NCBI GenBank assembly: GCA_964480725.1
Contig: CAYZQO010000012.1
Span: 38,787 to 102,786 of the forward strand
Direction of reading: 5' to 3'
Length of the DNA stretch: 64,000 nt
Source: JAFGBI01 sp964480725
GTDB lineage: Bacteria; Myxococcota_A; Polyangia; Polyangiales; Polyangiaceae
Part shown: positions 39,288-48,237 of the stretch, piece after piece
How positions within the stretch are numbered: the first letter of the stretch is position 1
How the letters are laid out: every line of letters begins with the position of its first letter
Translations under genes and position numbers: made by a program
Notes under the pieces: generated by a model
Seen by the model: only the letters and a program-made list of their open reading frames with translations
Told to the model about the DNA's origin: nothing
The model's database searches: none

Positions 39288-39593
39288 TTCCCGCCCCGGT
39301 CGGGGGCGACGACGGGGCCGCGCCACACGGTCGTGGCGGAGCGAGGCGCCCTTGCCGCCGAACACGCGGCGACCCCGCCCGCTGACGGTGCGGGGTGCCC
39401 CCCAGGGGGGATGCTCTCGCGCCGGGCTGTGTTAAGGAAGGGGAGCGCCGGGATCGCCGATGCGGTTTCGGAGCGCCCGGTGCGGCGGCCGCCGACCCCG
39501 ACGGGGGCGGGTCGCCTCCCGTGGGCCCGGAGGGGTGGCCCCACGCCCGCCTGCGGCCCGCTCGACCCCCTGGACCGAGAGTAGGAGGCCAAG
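39288..39593. other. upstream region of citrate synthase, no other gene
   Basis: GC-rich intergenic stretch. A ribosome site close to gltA is the only element I can support; no promoter boxes or RNA were recognised. Confidence 0.4.
39583..39588 (+). promoter_or_regulatory. ribosome binding site of gltA
   Basis: Perfect AGGAGG, five bases before ATG 39594. It fixes the citrate synthase start. Confidence 0.85.
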
Positions 39594-40901
39594 ATGACCG
39601 AAAATACCGCGAAGATAACGCTGGGCAACCGCGAACTCGACCTGCCGGTCACGGTCGGTACTGAGGGTGAGCACGGCGTCGAGGTGGGCGCGCTGCGCGC
39701 AAAGACGGGCTACGTCACCCTCGACCCCGGCTTCCGCAGCACCGCGTCCTGCAAGAGCGCCATCACCTACATCGACGGCGAACAAGGCATCCTCCGCTAT
39801 CGCGGGTATCCGATCGAACAACTCGCGTCCACCACCACCTTCCCCGAGGTCGCGTGGCTGCTCATCTGGGGCGAGCTACCGACCGAGGCGCAGCTGCTGC
39901 ATTTCCGGCAACTCCTGACCAAGCACGAGATGATCCACGAGGGGCTCCAGGTGCACTACGAGGGGTTCCCCGCCAACGCCGAGCCGATGGCGGTGCTGTC
40001 CGCGATGATCAACGCGTGCTCCTGCTACCACCCGGACATCATGGAGCTGGAGAACGCAACCACCTTCGAGTCGGCGGCTGCGCGCCTCTTGTCGAAGGTG
40101 CGGACCATCGCCGCTGCGGCATACAAGAAGAGCATCGGGCAGCCGGTCATCTACCCGAACCCCCAGTTCACCTACTGCAAGAACTTCCTGCACATGATGT
40201 TCTCGGAGCCGTACGCGACCTACGAGGCTCCCTCCGAGGTGATCGCCGCCCTCCGCCTCTTCCTCATCCTCCACGCCGATCACGAGCAGAACTGCTCGAC
40301 CAGCACCGTGCGCATGGTCGCCTCGAGCGGCGCCAACCTCTTCGCGAGCACGGCCGCCGGTGTCTGCGCGCTCTGGGGCTGGCGCCACGGCGGCGCCAAC
40401 GTCCAGGTGATCGAGATGCTCGAGCGAATGGCGTCGGGCGGGATGTCGGCCCGTGACTACCTGGAGCGGGTGAAGCGCAAGGAGGTCAAGCTGATGGGCT
40501 TCGGCCACCGCGTCTACAAGAGCTACGACCCTCGCGCGCGTGTCCTCAAGCAGGCGTGCGACGACGTGCTCCGCGTGCTCAAGATCGACGACCCCATGCT
40601 GGACCTGGCGCGTGGGCTCGAGGAGCTGGCGCTCTCGGACAGCTACTTCGTCGATCGAAACCTCTATCCGAACGTGGATTTCTATTCAGGGATCATCCTC
40701 CGCGCCATCGGGATCCCCACCAACATGTTCACCGTGATGTTCTCGATCGGACGGATGCCGGGCTGGATCGCGCACTGGAAGGAGGTGTTCGATCACCAGG
40801 AGGACGGCATCACGCGGCCGCGCCAGATTTACACGGGCGCCACCGTCCGCGACTTCGTCCCGCTCGCCAAACGCCAGGAGCGCACCCAGCCGTCGATCTG
40901 A
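39594..40901 (+). CDS. gltA: citrate synthase
   Basis: About 435 aa hexameric-type (type II) citrate synthase, which condenses acetyl-CoA with oxaloacetate at the head of the TCA cycle. Active-site parts are present: His in LHADHEQNCSTSTVRM and MGFGHRVYKSYDPRA, Asp in NVDFYSGIILRAIG. Full-length with typical N-terminal beta domain (YRGYPIEQLA). A strong Shine-Dalgarno precedes it. Stands alone, in the same window as aconitase but not in operon with it. Confidence 0.97.
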   Translation: MTENTAKITLGNRELDLPVTVGTEGEHGVEVGALRAKTGYVTLDPGFRSTASCKSAITYIDGEQGILRYRGYPIEQLASTTTFPEVAWLLIWGELPTEAQLLHFRQLLTKHEMIHEGLQVHYEGFPANAEPMAVLSAMINACSCYHPDIMELENATTFESAAARLLSKVRTIAAAAYKKSIGQPVIYPNPQFTYCKNFLHMMFSEPYATYEAPSEVIAALRLFLILHADHEQNCSTSTVRMVASSGANLFASTAAGVCALWGWRHGGANVQVIEMLERMASGGMSARDYLERVKRKEVKLMGFGHRVYKSYDPRARVLKQACDDVLRVLKIDDPMLDLARGLEELALSDSYFVDRNLYPNVDFYSGIILRAIGIPTNMFTVMFSIGRMPGWIAHWKEVFDHQEDGITRPRQIYTGATVRDFVPLAKRQERTQPSI

Positions 40902-41121
40902 GCTGAAGACGCGGGGGCCGGTCGTGGGCGCGCCGTCACCGTCCCTCCCCCGGACCACCGGCCTGTTCGCCGTGAGTGCTCAGGCTTCGGCCCCCGATCG
41001 GGTCCCTTTCTCGCCGGGATCCCCCGCGCGCCCGTGGGCACCGTCCCAGGGCGGGAGCGTCGTCGCCTCGACGCGAAGCGTCCCCTACCGGCGAGCGGAC
41101 AACCGTGATACCCCCGGGGCC

Positions 41122-41772
41122 ATGACAGGGACCACTCGGGGTTTCATTGGTGTGTTGGCGGTGGCAGCGCTCAGCAGCGGCTGCGTGAAGGCGACCTCGC
41201 CGTTCGACCAGATCAAGGACGCGAGCGTCATCGCGTTCCGGTTGCAGAACTACGAGCCGCCCGTCGCGGCGGCCCCCGCGGCGGCGACCGCCGCCCCCGG
41301 CCTGATCCCCGGGTTGCCCCCCGAGATCCAGCAGTGGGCGCAGCAGGGAGCCCAGAGCCTGGGACAGCTGATGCCGGGGCTGATCCCGGATGGCCTCCTC
41401 CAGAGCCTCGGTGGCGCGGCGCCCGCGGCCACGGCGGCGACGGACAGCGCGCTGCGCTTCCCCGAAACCCCTCCGAACTTCCGCGTCCTCGGGCAGGCGC
41501 CGGTCATGGATCCTGCCCTGAAGAAGCAGCTGATGCGGGTCTTCGGCAAGCAGGCCAATTTCCAGCAGAGCCCGGCAAGCTGCCTGTATGCCGAATTCGG
41601 CGTGCGCTTCGTGGTGGCCCCCTCGCCGCCGAACGACGTCCTCGTTTCCTTCTCCTGCAACCAGGTCGCTGCGCGCGGGTTCGCCTGGCCCTACGCGGGG
41701 ACCGGCCTCAAGTCGGCCACGGTGGAGAAGCTCGCCGACGTGATCAACAAGCTCTTCCCGCCCGGCACCTGA
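41122..41772 (+). CDS. lipoprotein of unknown function
   Basis: About 216 aa with lipobox AALSSGC (Cys near residue 19). The mature chain has an Ala/Pro-rich linker, then a helix (EIQQWAQQGAQSLGQLM) and a compact C-terminal domain with two Cys (SPASCLYAEFG and VSFSCNQVAARG), which may pair. No family recognised. ATG 41122 starts the signal peptide. Confidence 0.7.
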   Translation: MTGTTRGFIGVLAVAALSSGCVKATSPFDQIKDASVIAFRLQNYEPPVAAAPAAATAAPGLIPGLPPEIQQWAQQGAQSLGQLMPGLIPDGLLQSLGGAAPAATAATDSALRFPETPPNFRVLGQAPVMDPALKKQLMRVFGKQANFQQSPASCLYAEFGVRFVVAPSPPNDVLVSFSCNQVAARGFAWPYAGTGLKSATVEKLADVINKLFPPGT

Positions 41773-41789
41773 GACGCGACCCCACGAGG

Positions 41790-42365
41790 TCAGCGGCCGC
41801 GACCGGGCTTGCGCTTCGCGTCGGGTTTGCCGTTGGCCTTGCGCGTCGAGTTCGATGCGGGCTTGCCGGGTTTCCCGCCACTGACGGGGGTAGCCGGGCC
41901 GGCTCGCCGATCGGTGGCTGCAACTCCGCCCTGCCTCGACGCCACCTCGCCCGCGCCGCGCAGGGTCGCCGGCGCGGCCTCCGCGGGGCCGACTCGCGGG
42001 TCGCGCGGGCGTGAGGCAGAAGCGACGACGCCCGCGGAGGGTACCGTGAGCTCGTCGGGCCTCGGCTCCCTCAACGGCTCCACCTCGACCTGCTGGGTCG
42101 CGCCGACCACCTTCGCCCGGGGCTCCGCGGCGGGGGGAGGCACAGGCTCCACCGGGGGCATCCGCACCGCGACCGGAGGCTCCTCCGAATCCTCGCCAGT
42201 GGGCGCGCCGTCCCGCTGGGCAGCGGCGCCGAACTCGGCTCTCAGCAGGCGCTCTGCCTCGATCCAGTCCTGATCGCCCGAACCCTCGGGACACCCTCGC
42301 GCCTGCCAGAGCTCAAAGGCCTTCGCGCGAACGCGCGCCTCGTCGATGTGGATGTGCTGCTGCAT
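41790..42365 (-). CDS. DUF2934 domain protein with basic C-terminus
   Basis: About 191 aa. The first 45 residues match DUF2934 (IDEARVRAKAFELWQARGC then DWIEAERLLRAEFG), a small domain of unknown function common in soil bacteria. The middle is Pro/Glu/Val-rich and disordered, and the C-terminus is Lys/Arg-rich (KPASNSTRKANGKPDAKRKP), suggesting nucleic-acid or envelope binding. ATG 42365 chosen. Confidence 0.82.
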   Translation of the reverse strand: MQQHIHIDEARVRAKAFELWQARGCPEGSGDQDWIEAERLLRAEFGAAAQRDGAPTGEDSEEPPVAVRMPPVEPVPPPAAEPRAKVVGATQQVEVEPLREPRPDELTVPSAGVVASASRPRDPRVGPAEAAPATLRGAGEVASRQGGVAATDRRAGPATPVSGGKPGKPASNSTRKANGKPDAKRKPGRGR

Positions 42366-42697
42366 CGAACCCTCCGTTCCCGGGGGGGCACCGTGACACC
42401 AAACTCCGAGCATCGCTACTCGGTGGCTCGATCCAGACCCCGGGCGTCTCGTCGAATGGGTATCGCGCTTGCTCCGGAATGTGAAGAAACCTCAACGCGA
42501 ACGAGGCGCGGAGACTCGCGCTGGCGGACCGGCCCGGGGCCGCGCCCCCCAAGTGAGAGCCAAACGGACGAGCTCGAGTGCAGCGAGACTGCACCGACCA
42601 TCGCTGTCGACATTCGCCACCCCGTGAAGACTCGCCGATCCGCTGACACTGCACCCGCAGGGTGAGGTCGAGCCGTAGCGCCGAGGATACGGACCGC
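42366..42697. other. intergenic region, nothing recognised
   Basis: Between DUF2934 and the TauE/SafE gene. Contains short Ser/Arg-type frames only; no hairpin, promoter or RNA supported. Confidence 0.4.
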
Positions 42698-43543
42698 TCA
42701 GGCGCCCCCGCCGCGCCACTGCAACAGCAGCATCCGGGCCGCCACGACCAGCAGGAAGGCGGCGAACCAGCGCTTCAGGCGCCGCACCGGTGTGCGGTGA
42801 GCGAGCGCCGCACCGAGCGGCGCGAAACACACGCTCACCAACGCCACCCCGAACAGTGCCGGCAAATACACGTAGCCCACGGCATGCGCCGGGAGATCCT
42901 CCGCCCCGAGGCCGTTCACGGCGTAGCCGACCGCACCGCTGATCGCGATCGGCGCGCCGATGGCCGCGGAGGTCCCGACCGCGCGGTGGATCACGACCCC
43001 GGAGCGGAGCAGGTACGGCACCGACAGCGAACCGCCGCCGATACCGACGACCCCGGAGAGCAGACCGATGCCGGCGCCCGCCGCGGCGAGCCCGGTCGAC
43101 CCGGGCAGCGCACCGCAAGCCTCCGTCGGTCGATCGATGAGCATCCGCACGCAGACGGCGGTGAGGAAGATCGCATAGAAGACCTCCAGCCCGCTCTCGG
43201 GCAAGAACGCCGCCACCCAGGTCCCGGCGAGGGTGCCGATCACGATGCCGGGCGTGATCCGGCGAACGATCGCCCAATCGACGCCCCCACGCGCGTGGTG
43301 CGCGCGCAGGCTCGAAAGCGCCGTGAAGCAGATGGCAGCCAGCGACGTCCCCAGCGCCAGCCGCATGCGGTGCTCCGGCGGGACCCCCACCGTCACGAAG
43401 GCCTGGAGGAGCCCCGGGACCACCACGATCCCTCCCCCCACCCCGAGCAGCCCCGCCAGGAAGCCCGACGCGGCCCCGAGCACCGGATAAAGGAGCCAGG
43501 CGAGCACGCGGCGGATAGTACCCGTGCCGCGCTCCGACGCCAC
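42698..43543 (-). CDS. TauE/SafE family sulfite/sulfonate exporter-like permease
   Basis: About 281 aa with eight transmembrane helices and the duplicated Gly-rich motif of the family (GFLAGLLGVGGGIVVVPGLL, then GLLSGVVGIGGGSLSVPYLL). Members export or import anionic sulfur and organic compounds; the substrate here is unknown. Start GTG 43543 lies three bases downstream of the decarboxylase stop, so the two form an operon. A GTG at codon 13 is an alternative. Confidence 0.88.
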   Translation of the reverse strand: MASERGTGTIRRVLAWLLYPVLGAASGFLAGLLGVGGGIVVVPGLLQAFVTVGVPPEHRMRLALGTSLAAICFTALSSLRAHHARGGVDWAIVRRITPGIVIGTLAGTWVAAFLPESGLEVFYAIFLTAVCVRMLIDRPTEACGALPGSTGLAAAGAGIGLLSGVVGIGGGSLSVPYLLRSGVVIHRAVGTSAAIGAPIAISGAVGYAVNGLGAEDLPAHAVGYVYLPALFGVALVSVCFAPLGAALAHRTPVRRLKRWFAAFLLVVAARMLLLQWRGGGA

Positions 43544-43546
43544 CGC

Positions 43547-44968
43547 TCAGGGCGCCGCGAAGAGCGTCGCCGCGAGGCGCTCCAGGCGCTCGTGCAGGCG
43601 CGGCCACCACCGCTCGTGGTCGGGCTTCATTACCACCGACCGGAGCAGCGTCACCGGCTCGTCGTCCCCCTCGACCTCCGGCCAGTGCGCGGCGACGAGC
43701 GCGCGATCCACGCGAAACTTCGCGAGGTAGACCGGCTCGATCGGGTCCGCCATCGCCGCGGCGAAGAGCACGTCCACGCGCGCCGAGAGCGCGGCCGCCG
43801 TGACGCGCTCAGCCCGACCGAGCGGCGCGAAGGCGAGGATGTCGGTCGCCGGGGGCAACAGCAGCCGCAGCCGCGCGCTCCGCTCGAGGGACGCGGCCCA
43901 GCCGAGCGCGGCGCGGCGGCCCGCAGCGAGGAGATCCCCGAGACCACCCTCCGCGACGAGCGGGATCGCCTGCAGCGTCGTCCACAGCGCGGCCGCCGCC
44001 GCACCAGCGCGCGTGCACTCGAGCGAGATCTCCCCGAGGTGCCGCTCGGCGCCGGTGAAGTAGGTGTACGGGCTGTCGTGAGCGTAGACGCGCGCCACCG
44101 CGGGATCACGGAAGAGCACGCAGCCCGCGCCGTAGGCCTGGAGGCCGTGCTTGTGCGGGTCGACGACGACGCTGTCGGCCGCGCCGAGCGCCGCGAACGG
44201 CGCGGGATCGACCAGCGGCGGCGACCGGCGCGCCAGCAGAGCGAAGAAGCCGCCATAGGCGGCGTCGACGTGGACGCGAACGCCGTGCGCGCGGGCGAGC
44301 GGGAGGACGGATTCGAGGGGGTCGAGAGCTCCGAGGCCGGTCGTTCCCAGAGTCACCACGACGGTGCCAACGCGACGACGCTCGAGGAGCGCGGCAAGCG
44401 CGGCCACGTCGAGCCGACCGAGGGCGTCAGCAGGGACGGAGACGGCCTCGACGCCGAGCAGGTGCGCCATGCGGCCGTGCGTGAAATGGGCCGCGGCGCT
44501 CACGGCGATCGGGCGCCCCGCCGTGAGCTCCCGTGCGACCCACAGCGCCTCGAGGTTCGCGATGGTCCCGCTCGACGTCAGGTGCCCGAGGTGCCCCCCG
44601 GAGTCGCCCGGGTAACCCACCATCTCCGCCAGCACCGCGACCGCCTCGATCTCCAGCGCCGCCGTCGCAGGACCGCCATCGCGGGCGTGGTTGTTGGGGT
44701 TGACGAGCGCGGTCACCGCTTGCGCCACCCAGGCCAACGGGTGCGGCGGCTTGATCATCTGCCCGGCGTACCGCGGGTGGCCGAACGGGTAATTGTCGCG
44801 CAGCCGCGCCACCAGCGCCGAGAGCGCCGACACGGCGGCGGGATCGGCCGGGATCGCGGGCCACTGTGCCCAGCCATCCTCCCACTGCTCGAGCGACCGC
44901 GTCGCCTCGCGGAGCAGCTCGAGCCACTCGTCCCGTCGCACAGAGGCCGTGAGTAGCGAACCCGCCAC
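43547..44968 (-). CDS. PLP-dependent amino acid decarboxylase (group II)
   Basis: About 473 aa. PLP Lys is in VVDPHKHGLQAYGAGC, with upstream Asp/His contacts in RVHVDAAYGGFF. The N-terminal half shows the group II decarboxylase layout (NYPFGHPRYAGQMIKPPH, LTSSGTIANLEALWVARE). Likely substrates are aromatic amino acids or glutamate/aspartate; not decidable by eye. Start GTG 44968 is a choice; GTG 44941 is also possible. Three bases separate its stop from the TauE/SafE gene, suggesting that amine or acid products are exported by the permease. Confidence 0.85.
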   Translation of the reverse strand: MAGSLLTASVRRDEWLELLREATRSLEQWEDGWAQWPAIPADPAAVSALSALVARLRDNYPFGHPRYAGQMIKPPHPLAWVAQAVTALVNPNNHARDGGPATAALEIEAVAVLAEMVGYPGDSGGHLGHLTSSGTIANLEALWVARELTAGRPIAVSAAAHFTHGRMAHLLGVEAVSVPADALGRLDVAALAALLERRRVGTVVVTLGTTGLGALDPLESVLPLARAHGVRVHVDAAYGGFFALLARRSPPLVDPAPFAALGAADSVVVDPHKHGLQAYGAGCVLFRDPAVARVYAHDSPYTYFTGAERHLGEISLECTRAGAAAAALWTTLQAIPLVAEGGLGDLLAAGRRAALGWAASLERSARLRLLLPPATDILAFAPLGRAERVTAAALSARVDVLFAAAMADPIEPVYLAKFRVDRALVAAHWPEVEGDDEPVTLLRSVVMKPDHERWWPRLHERLERLAATLFAAP

Positions 44969-45050
44969 TCGCCCGCAATCTCCCCCGACGACCCGCGCCG
45001 CGTTGACGGACCGGGGACGCGGGAATAGCGTCGAGCCGGAGGTGCGGAGG

Positions 45051-45695
45051 ATGACACGATCGATGCGCTGCGCTGGGCTGCTCCTCGCGGTCGGCGGCCT
45101 CTTCGTCGCGATCGGGGCGGGCGGGTGCAAGGCGAGCACGGGGAGCGCCGAGAGCCCCACCGAGGGGGCGGAGCCAGGAGACGATGGCGACGCCGCCGCG
45201 TCGGTGCCCGCTGAAACCACAAGCGAAGCCGAGGCAACGCCGGTACCGACCGGCGAGGACGAGGCGGCAGCAGCCGAGAGCGACACCGCCGGAGCCGCGC
45301 CCGGAGAGCTCGCTCCGTCGAGCGAGGCCTGCGCCAAGGGCGGCTGCAAGTTCGCCTGCTCCAAGGGGCAGGCCTGCGACTACGACTGCACCGGGGGCGG
45401 CTGCGACGTCACCTGCAACGCCGGCTCGCAGTGCTCCGTCGCCTGCGGGGGCCGCGGCAAGTGCCAGCTGTTCTGCGAGTCGGACGCGACGTGCAAGGTC
45501 CGCTGCGACGGCCCCGGCTGCGACTCAAAGTGCAACTCGGGCTCGAAGTGCCGCGTGGCCTGCCCCGGTGGCAAGTGCACCACCCAGTGCGCCGACGGAG
45601 CCAAGTGCAACGTCAACTGCACGGGCGGCGGCTGCAAGACCCCCTGCGCGGACGGTGCGGCCTGCAACATCCTCTGCAGCGAGGGCTGCTCCTAG
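45051..45695 (+). CDS. Cys-rich lipoprotein with twelve tandem CxxxC units
   Basis: About 214 aa. Signal peptide with Cys26 (IGAGGC), then an acidic Ala/Glu/Thr linker to residue about 92. From 94 to 213 the chain is an array of CxxxC pairs at 99-103, 109-113, 118-122, 128-132, 138-142, 148-152, 157-161, 167-171, 176-180, 186-190, 195-199 and 205-209, separated by 4-5 residues (often Gly/Ala/Asp). The period of 9-10 residues suggests a stacked, disulfide-linked solenoid or a metal/thiol store at the cell surface. No catalytic motif is seen. Good ribosome sites (GGAGG) lie before ATG 45051. Confidence 0.8.
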   Translation: MTRSMRCAGLLLAVGGLFVAIGAGGCKASTGSAESPTEGAEPGDDGDAAASVPAETTSEAEATPVPTGEDEAAAAESDTAGAAPGELAPSSEACAKGGCKFACSKGQACDYDCTGGGCDVTCNAGSQCSVACGGRGKCQLFCESDATCKVRCDGPGCDSKCNSGSKCRVACPGGKCTTQCADGAKCNVNCTGGGCKTPCADGAACNILCSEGCS

Positions 45696-45856
45696 AGCGA
45701 AGAACGGTTTCCCAGCCGCTTCGGCGCCCCGGGGAACGCCCCCCCTGGCACCACGGGTTGCCGGTGGCGGGGGGGGCGCCGAGCCAGGCGGTGGACTCCG
45801 TGCGCGCGGCCGCGACCGGCCCTAAAGTCCAGGGTAGCCCGCGCTAGGTTCCTACG

Positions 45857-46795
45857 ATGCCCCCCTCCGACAGCGACACCATCGACCGCCTCCGCGTCAC
45901 CCTCGGCCGCGTGATCCGCGGCAAGGCCGACGCCATCGAGCTGCTCCTCGTCGGCGTGCTCGCCGGGGGGCACGTCCTGATCGAGGACGTGCCCGGGGTG
46001 GGCAAGACCACGCTCGCCAAGGCGCTCGCGCGGGCGCTCGACCTCGACTTCGCGCGCATCCAGTTCACGCCCGACCTGTTGCCCTCCGACATCCTCGGCA
46101 CCCACTCGCTCACGCCCGGCGATGGAGCGCTCGTCTTCCGGCAGGGTCCGATCTTCACCCACGTCCTGCTCGCGGACGAGATCAACCGCGCGTCGCCACG
46201 CACCCAGTCCGCGTTGCTCGAGGCGATGAGCGAAGAACAGGTGACGATCGACGGCGTCACCATGCGACTCCCGGAGCCGTTCCTGGTCCTGGCGACACAG
46301 AACCCGGTCGATTTCCAGGGAACCTACCCCCTGCCGGAGGCGCAGCTCGACCGCTTCGTCCTCCGCTTCGCCCTCGGCTACCCGGATGAGGCGGACGAGC
46401 TCGGCATGCTCGCTGACCGCCGAGACGCCGATCCGCTCGCCGCCGTTACCAAGGTGGCGACCCGAGAGGAACTCCGGCAGCTCGTGGCCCGAGCGCGGCA
46501 CGTGCACGTGGAGACGCGGGTCGCGCGCTACCTCCGCGCGGTCGTCGCGCGCACGCGCGGCCACGACGACGTCGCACTCGGCGTCAGCCCGCGTGGCACG
46601 CTGGTGCTCTACCGGGCGTGTCAGGCTCGCGCGCTGCTCGTCGGGCGCGACCACGTGATCCCCGACGACGTGCAGGAGCTGGCGATCCCGGTCCTCGCCC
46701 ACCGCATCCAGATCACCGAGCATGCCCGCTACGGGGGCAAGGCCGCGCCGAGCGTCATCGCCGACGTGGTCCAGGACGTGCGCGTCCCCGCATGA
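45857..46795 (+). CDS. MoxR-family AAA+ ATPase
   Basis: About 312 aa. Walker A DVPGVGKTTLAKAL, Walker B ADEINRASPRTQSALLEAMSE, sensor and Arg-finger residues downstream. MoxR ATPases act as chaperones that insert cofactors or assemble complexes with their DUF58/VWA partners, and here the DUF58 gene begins inside the stop (ATGA at 46792). It heads a three-gene operon with DUF58 and the transglutaminase gene. Confidence 0.93.
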   Translation: MPPSDSDTIDRLRVTLGRVIRGKADAIELLLVGVLAGGHVLIEDVPGVGKTTLAKALARALDLDFARIQFTPDLLPSDILGTHSLTPGDGALVFRQGPIFTHVLLADEINRASPRTQSALLEAMSEEQVTIDGVTMRLPEPFLVLATQNPVDFQGTYPLPEAQLDRFVLRFALGYPDEADELGMLADRRDADPLAAVTKVATREELRQLVARARHVHVETRVARYLRAVVARTRGHDDVALGVSPRGTLVLYRACQARALLVGRDHVIPDDVQELAIPVLAHRIQITEHARYGGKAAPSVIADVVQDVRVPA

Positions 46796-48237
46796 GCTCC
46801 CTCGCCCCGCCGCCCACCCGGTCGCTCCGGCCGCCGCCCCCCGCGTCGCTGGTCCCGCCGACGCGCCGCGTCTTCCCGCAGCCGCCGCCGCGCGAGGCGA
46901 CGTCTCCCTCAGCGGCCGTGCCGCCGGCGCGGCGCCCACTCCGCCTGCGCTGGCGGCGGTGGCGATCCTCGCGCACCCTCGAGCGGCTCAACCACGTCCT
47001 GATCCCCGGCAAGAAGGCCGATCGCGATCGCTACCGGAACGGCCTCATCGGCCGGCTCCTCGGCGTGGTGTTCATCGGGATCGAGGGCTACACCCGCGAG
47101 GGGCGTGCCCTGCTCTTGCTGACGGTGCTCGTGGGCTGCTCTGGGCTCGACGTCCGCTCGTCTCAGGCGCACCAGCTCTTCGCCATGCTGGTCGCGCTGC
47201 TCCTCGCCTCGCTGCTGTCCCGGCCGCTGTTCCGCACGCCGGGCCTGAGCGTCGCGGTGACGGCGCCCGCCCGCGTCATGGCGGGGGCCCCGGCCCGCTT
47301 CGACCTGCGCTGCTGCAACGACGGACCCCGACCGCACCTCAACCTACAGGTCGAGCTCCCCTTCCTCCCCTGGGACGGCCGCTGGCAGGCCGCCGCAGCC
47401 GGCATCCCCGCGCTCGCGCGCGGCTCACGCGCCAGCATCACTGCCACAGCGTCCTTCGTCGCGCGCGGCGAGCACCACCTCGACTCCTTCGTGGTGGGGG
47501 CGCTGGTGCCGCTGGGGCTCGCGGTCGGCCAGCGCCGGAACGCCGACGTGCCACGGTTCCTGGTGGTGCCGCGGGTCGCCAACGTGGTGACGGTGCGCGC
47601 CGAGCACCGGCTCCCGGAGCGGCGTGGCGCCGTGATCGCCAGCCTCCGCGCCGGCGAGAGCGAGCTCGCGGGCGTCCGCCCCTACCGGGCCGGCGATCCG
47701 CTCAAGCACCTGCACGCCCGGACCTGGGCGCGCACCGGCGTCCCGCACGTGCGAAGTTACGTCGACGAGCGCCAGGACCGCGTGGCCCTCCTGGTCTTGG
47801 TCGACGGGGACGAGGCGACCGAGCGCACCAAGGAGGCGACCCTATCGCTCGCGGCTGGCGTCACGGCGCGGCTCGCGCTCCACGACGGAGGCCTCGACGG
47901 GCTCGTGATCGACGAGGACCTCTTCGAGATCGAGCCCCGAGCGGGGGAGCGGGCCCTGGACCGGGTGCTCGATCGGCTGGGCGTCCACGAGCTGACGCGG
48001 CAAACCCGAGACACCGTCGCCGCGATCACGCCCCTCTTGCCCCAACTCTCGTCGCTGGTGCTGGTGACGGCGGGCGCTGCGCCCCGCCATCGAACCATCG
48101 TCGAGCTCGCCCACCGCCGTGGCGTGCCCTGCCGCTGGGCGGCGGTCCGCGAGCCCACTGCCGCCGAGGTCGAGGCGGGCGACGCGACCCTGATCGAGGT
48201 CGGCACCATCGAGGACGGGGGGGCCATCGCACTGTGA
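46792..48237 (+). CDS. DUF58 domain protein
   Basis: About 481 aa. The N-terminus is Pro-rich and cytoplasmic, followed by two hydrophobic segments near residues 100-145. The DUF58 hallmark is VRPYRAGDPLKHLHARTWAR, after which a VWA-like fold with LVLVDGDEATERTKEATLSL follows. Its partner is the MoxR ATPase upstream (ATGA overlap). Its own stop overlaps the next start in GTGA. Such sets are thought to assemble enzyme or envelope complexes. Confidence 0.9.
   Translation: MSSLAPPPTRSLRPPPPASLVPPTRRVFPQPPPREATSPSAAVPPARRPLRLRWRRWRSSRTLERLNHVLIPGKKADRDRYRNGLIGRLLGVVFIGIEGYTREGRALLLLTVLVGCSGLDVRSSQAHQLFAMLVALLLASLLSRPLFRTPGLSVAVTAPARVMAGAPARFDLRCCNDGPRPHLNLQVELPFLPWDGRWQAAAAGIPALARGSRASITATASFVARGEHHLDSFVVGALVPLGLAVGQRRNADVPRFLVVPRVANVVTVRAEHRLPERRGAVIASLRAGESELAGVRPYRAGDPLKHLHARTWARTGVPHVRSYVDERQDRVALLVLVDGDEATERTKEATLSLAAGVTARLALHDGGLDGLVIDEDLFEIEPRAGERALDRVLDRLGVHELTRQTRDTVAAITPLLPQLSSLVLVTAGAAPRHRTIVELAHRRGVPCRWAAVREPTAAEVEAGDATLIEVGTIEDGGAIAL

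Noticed and set aside
44793..45050. N-terminal extension of the CxxxC lipoprotein gene
   Set aside because: Ser-rich shadow of the decarboxylase gene; the real start is ATG 45051 with a good ribosome site.
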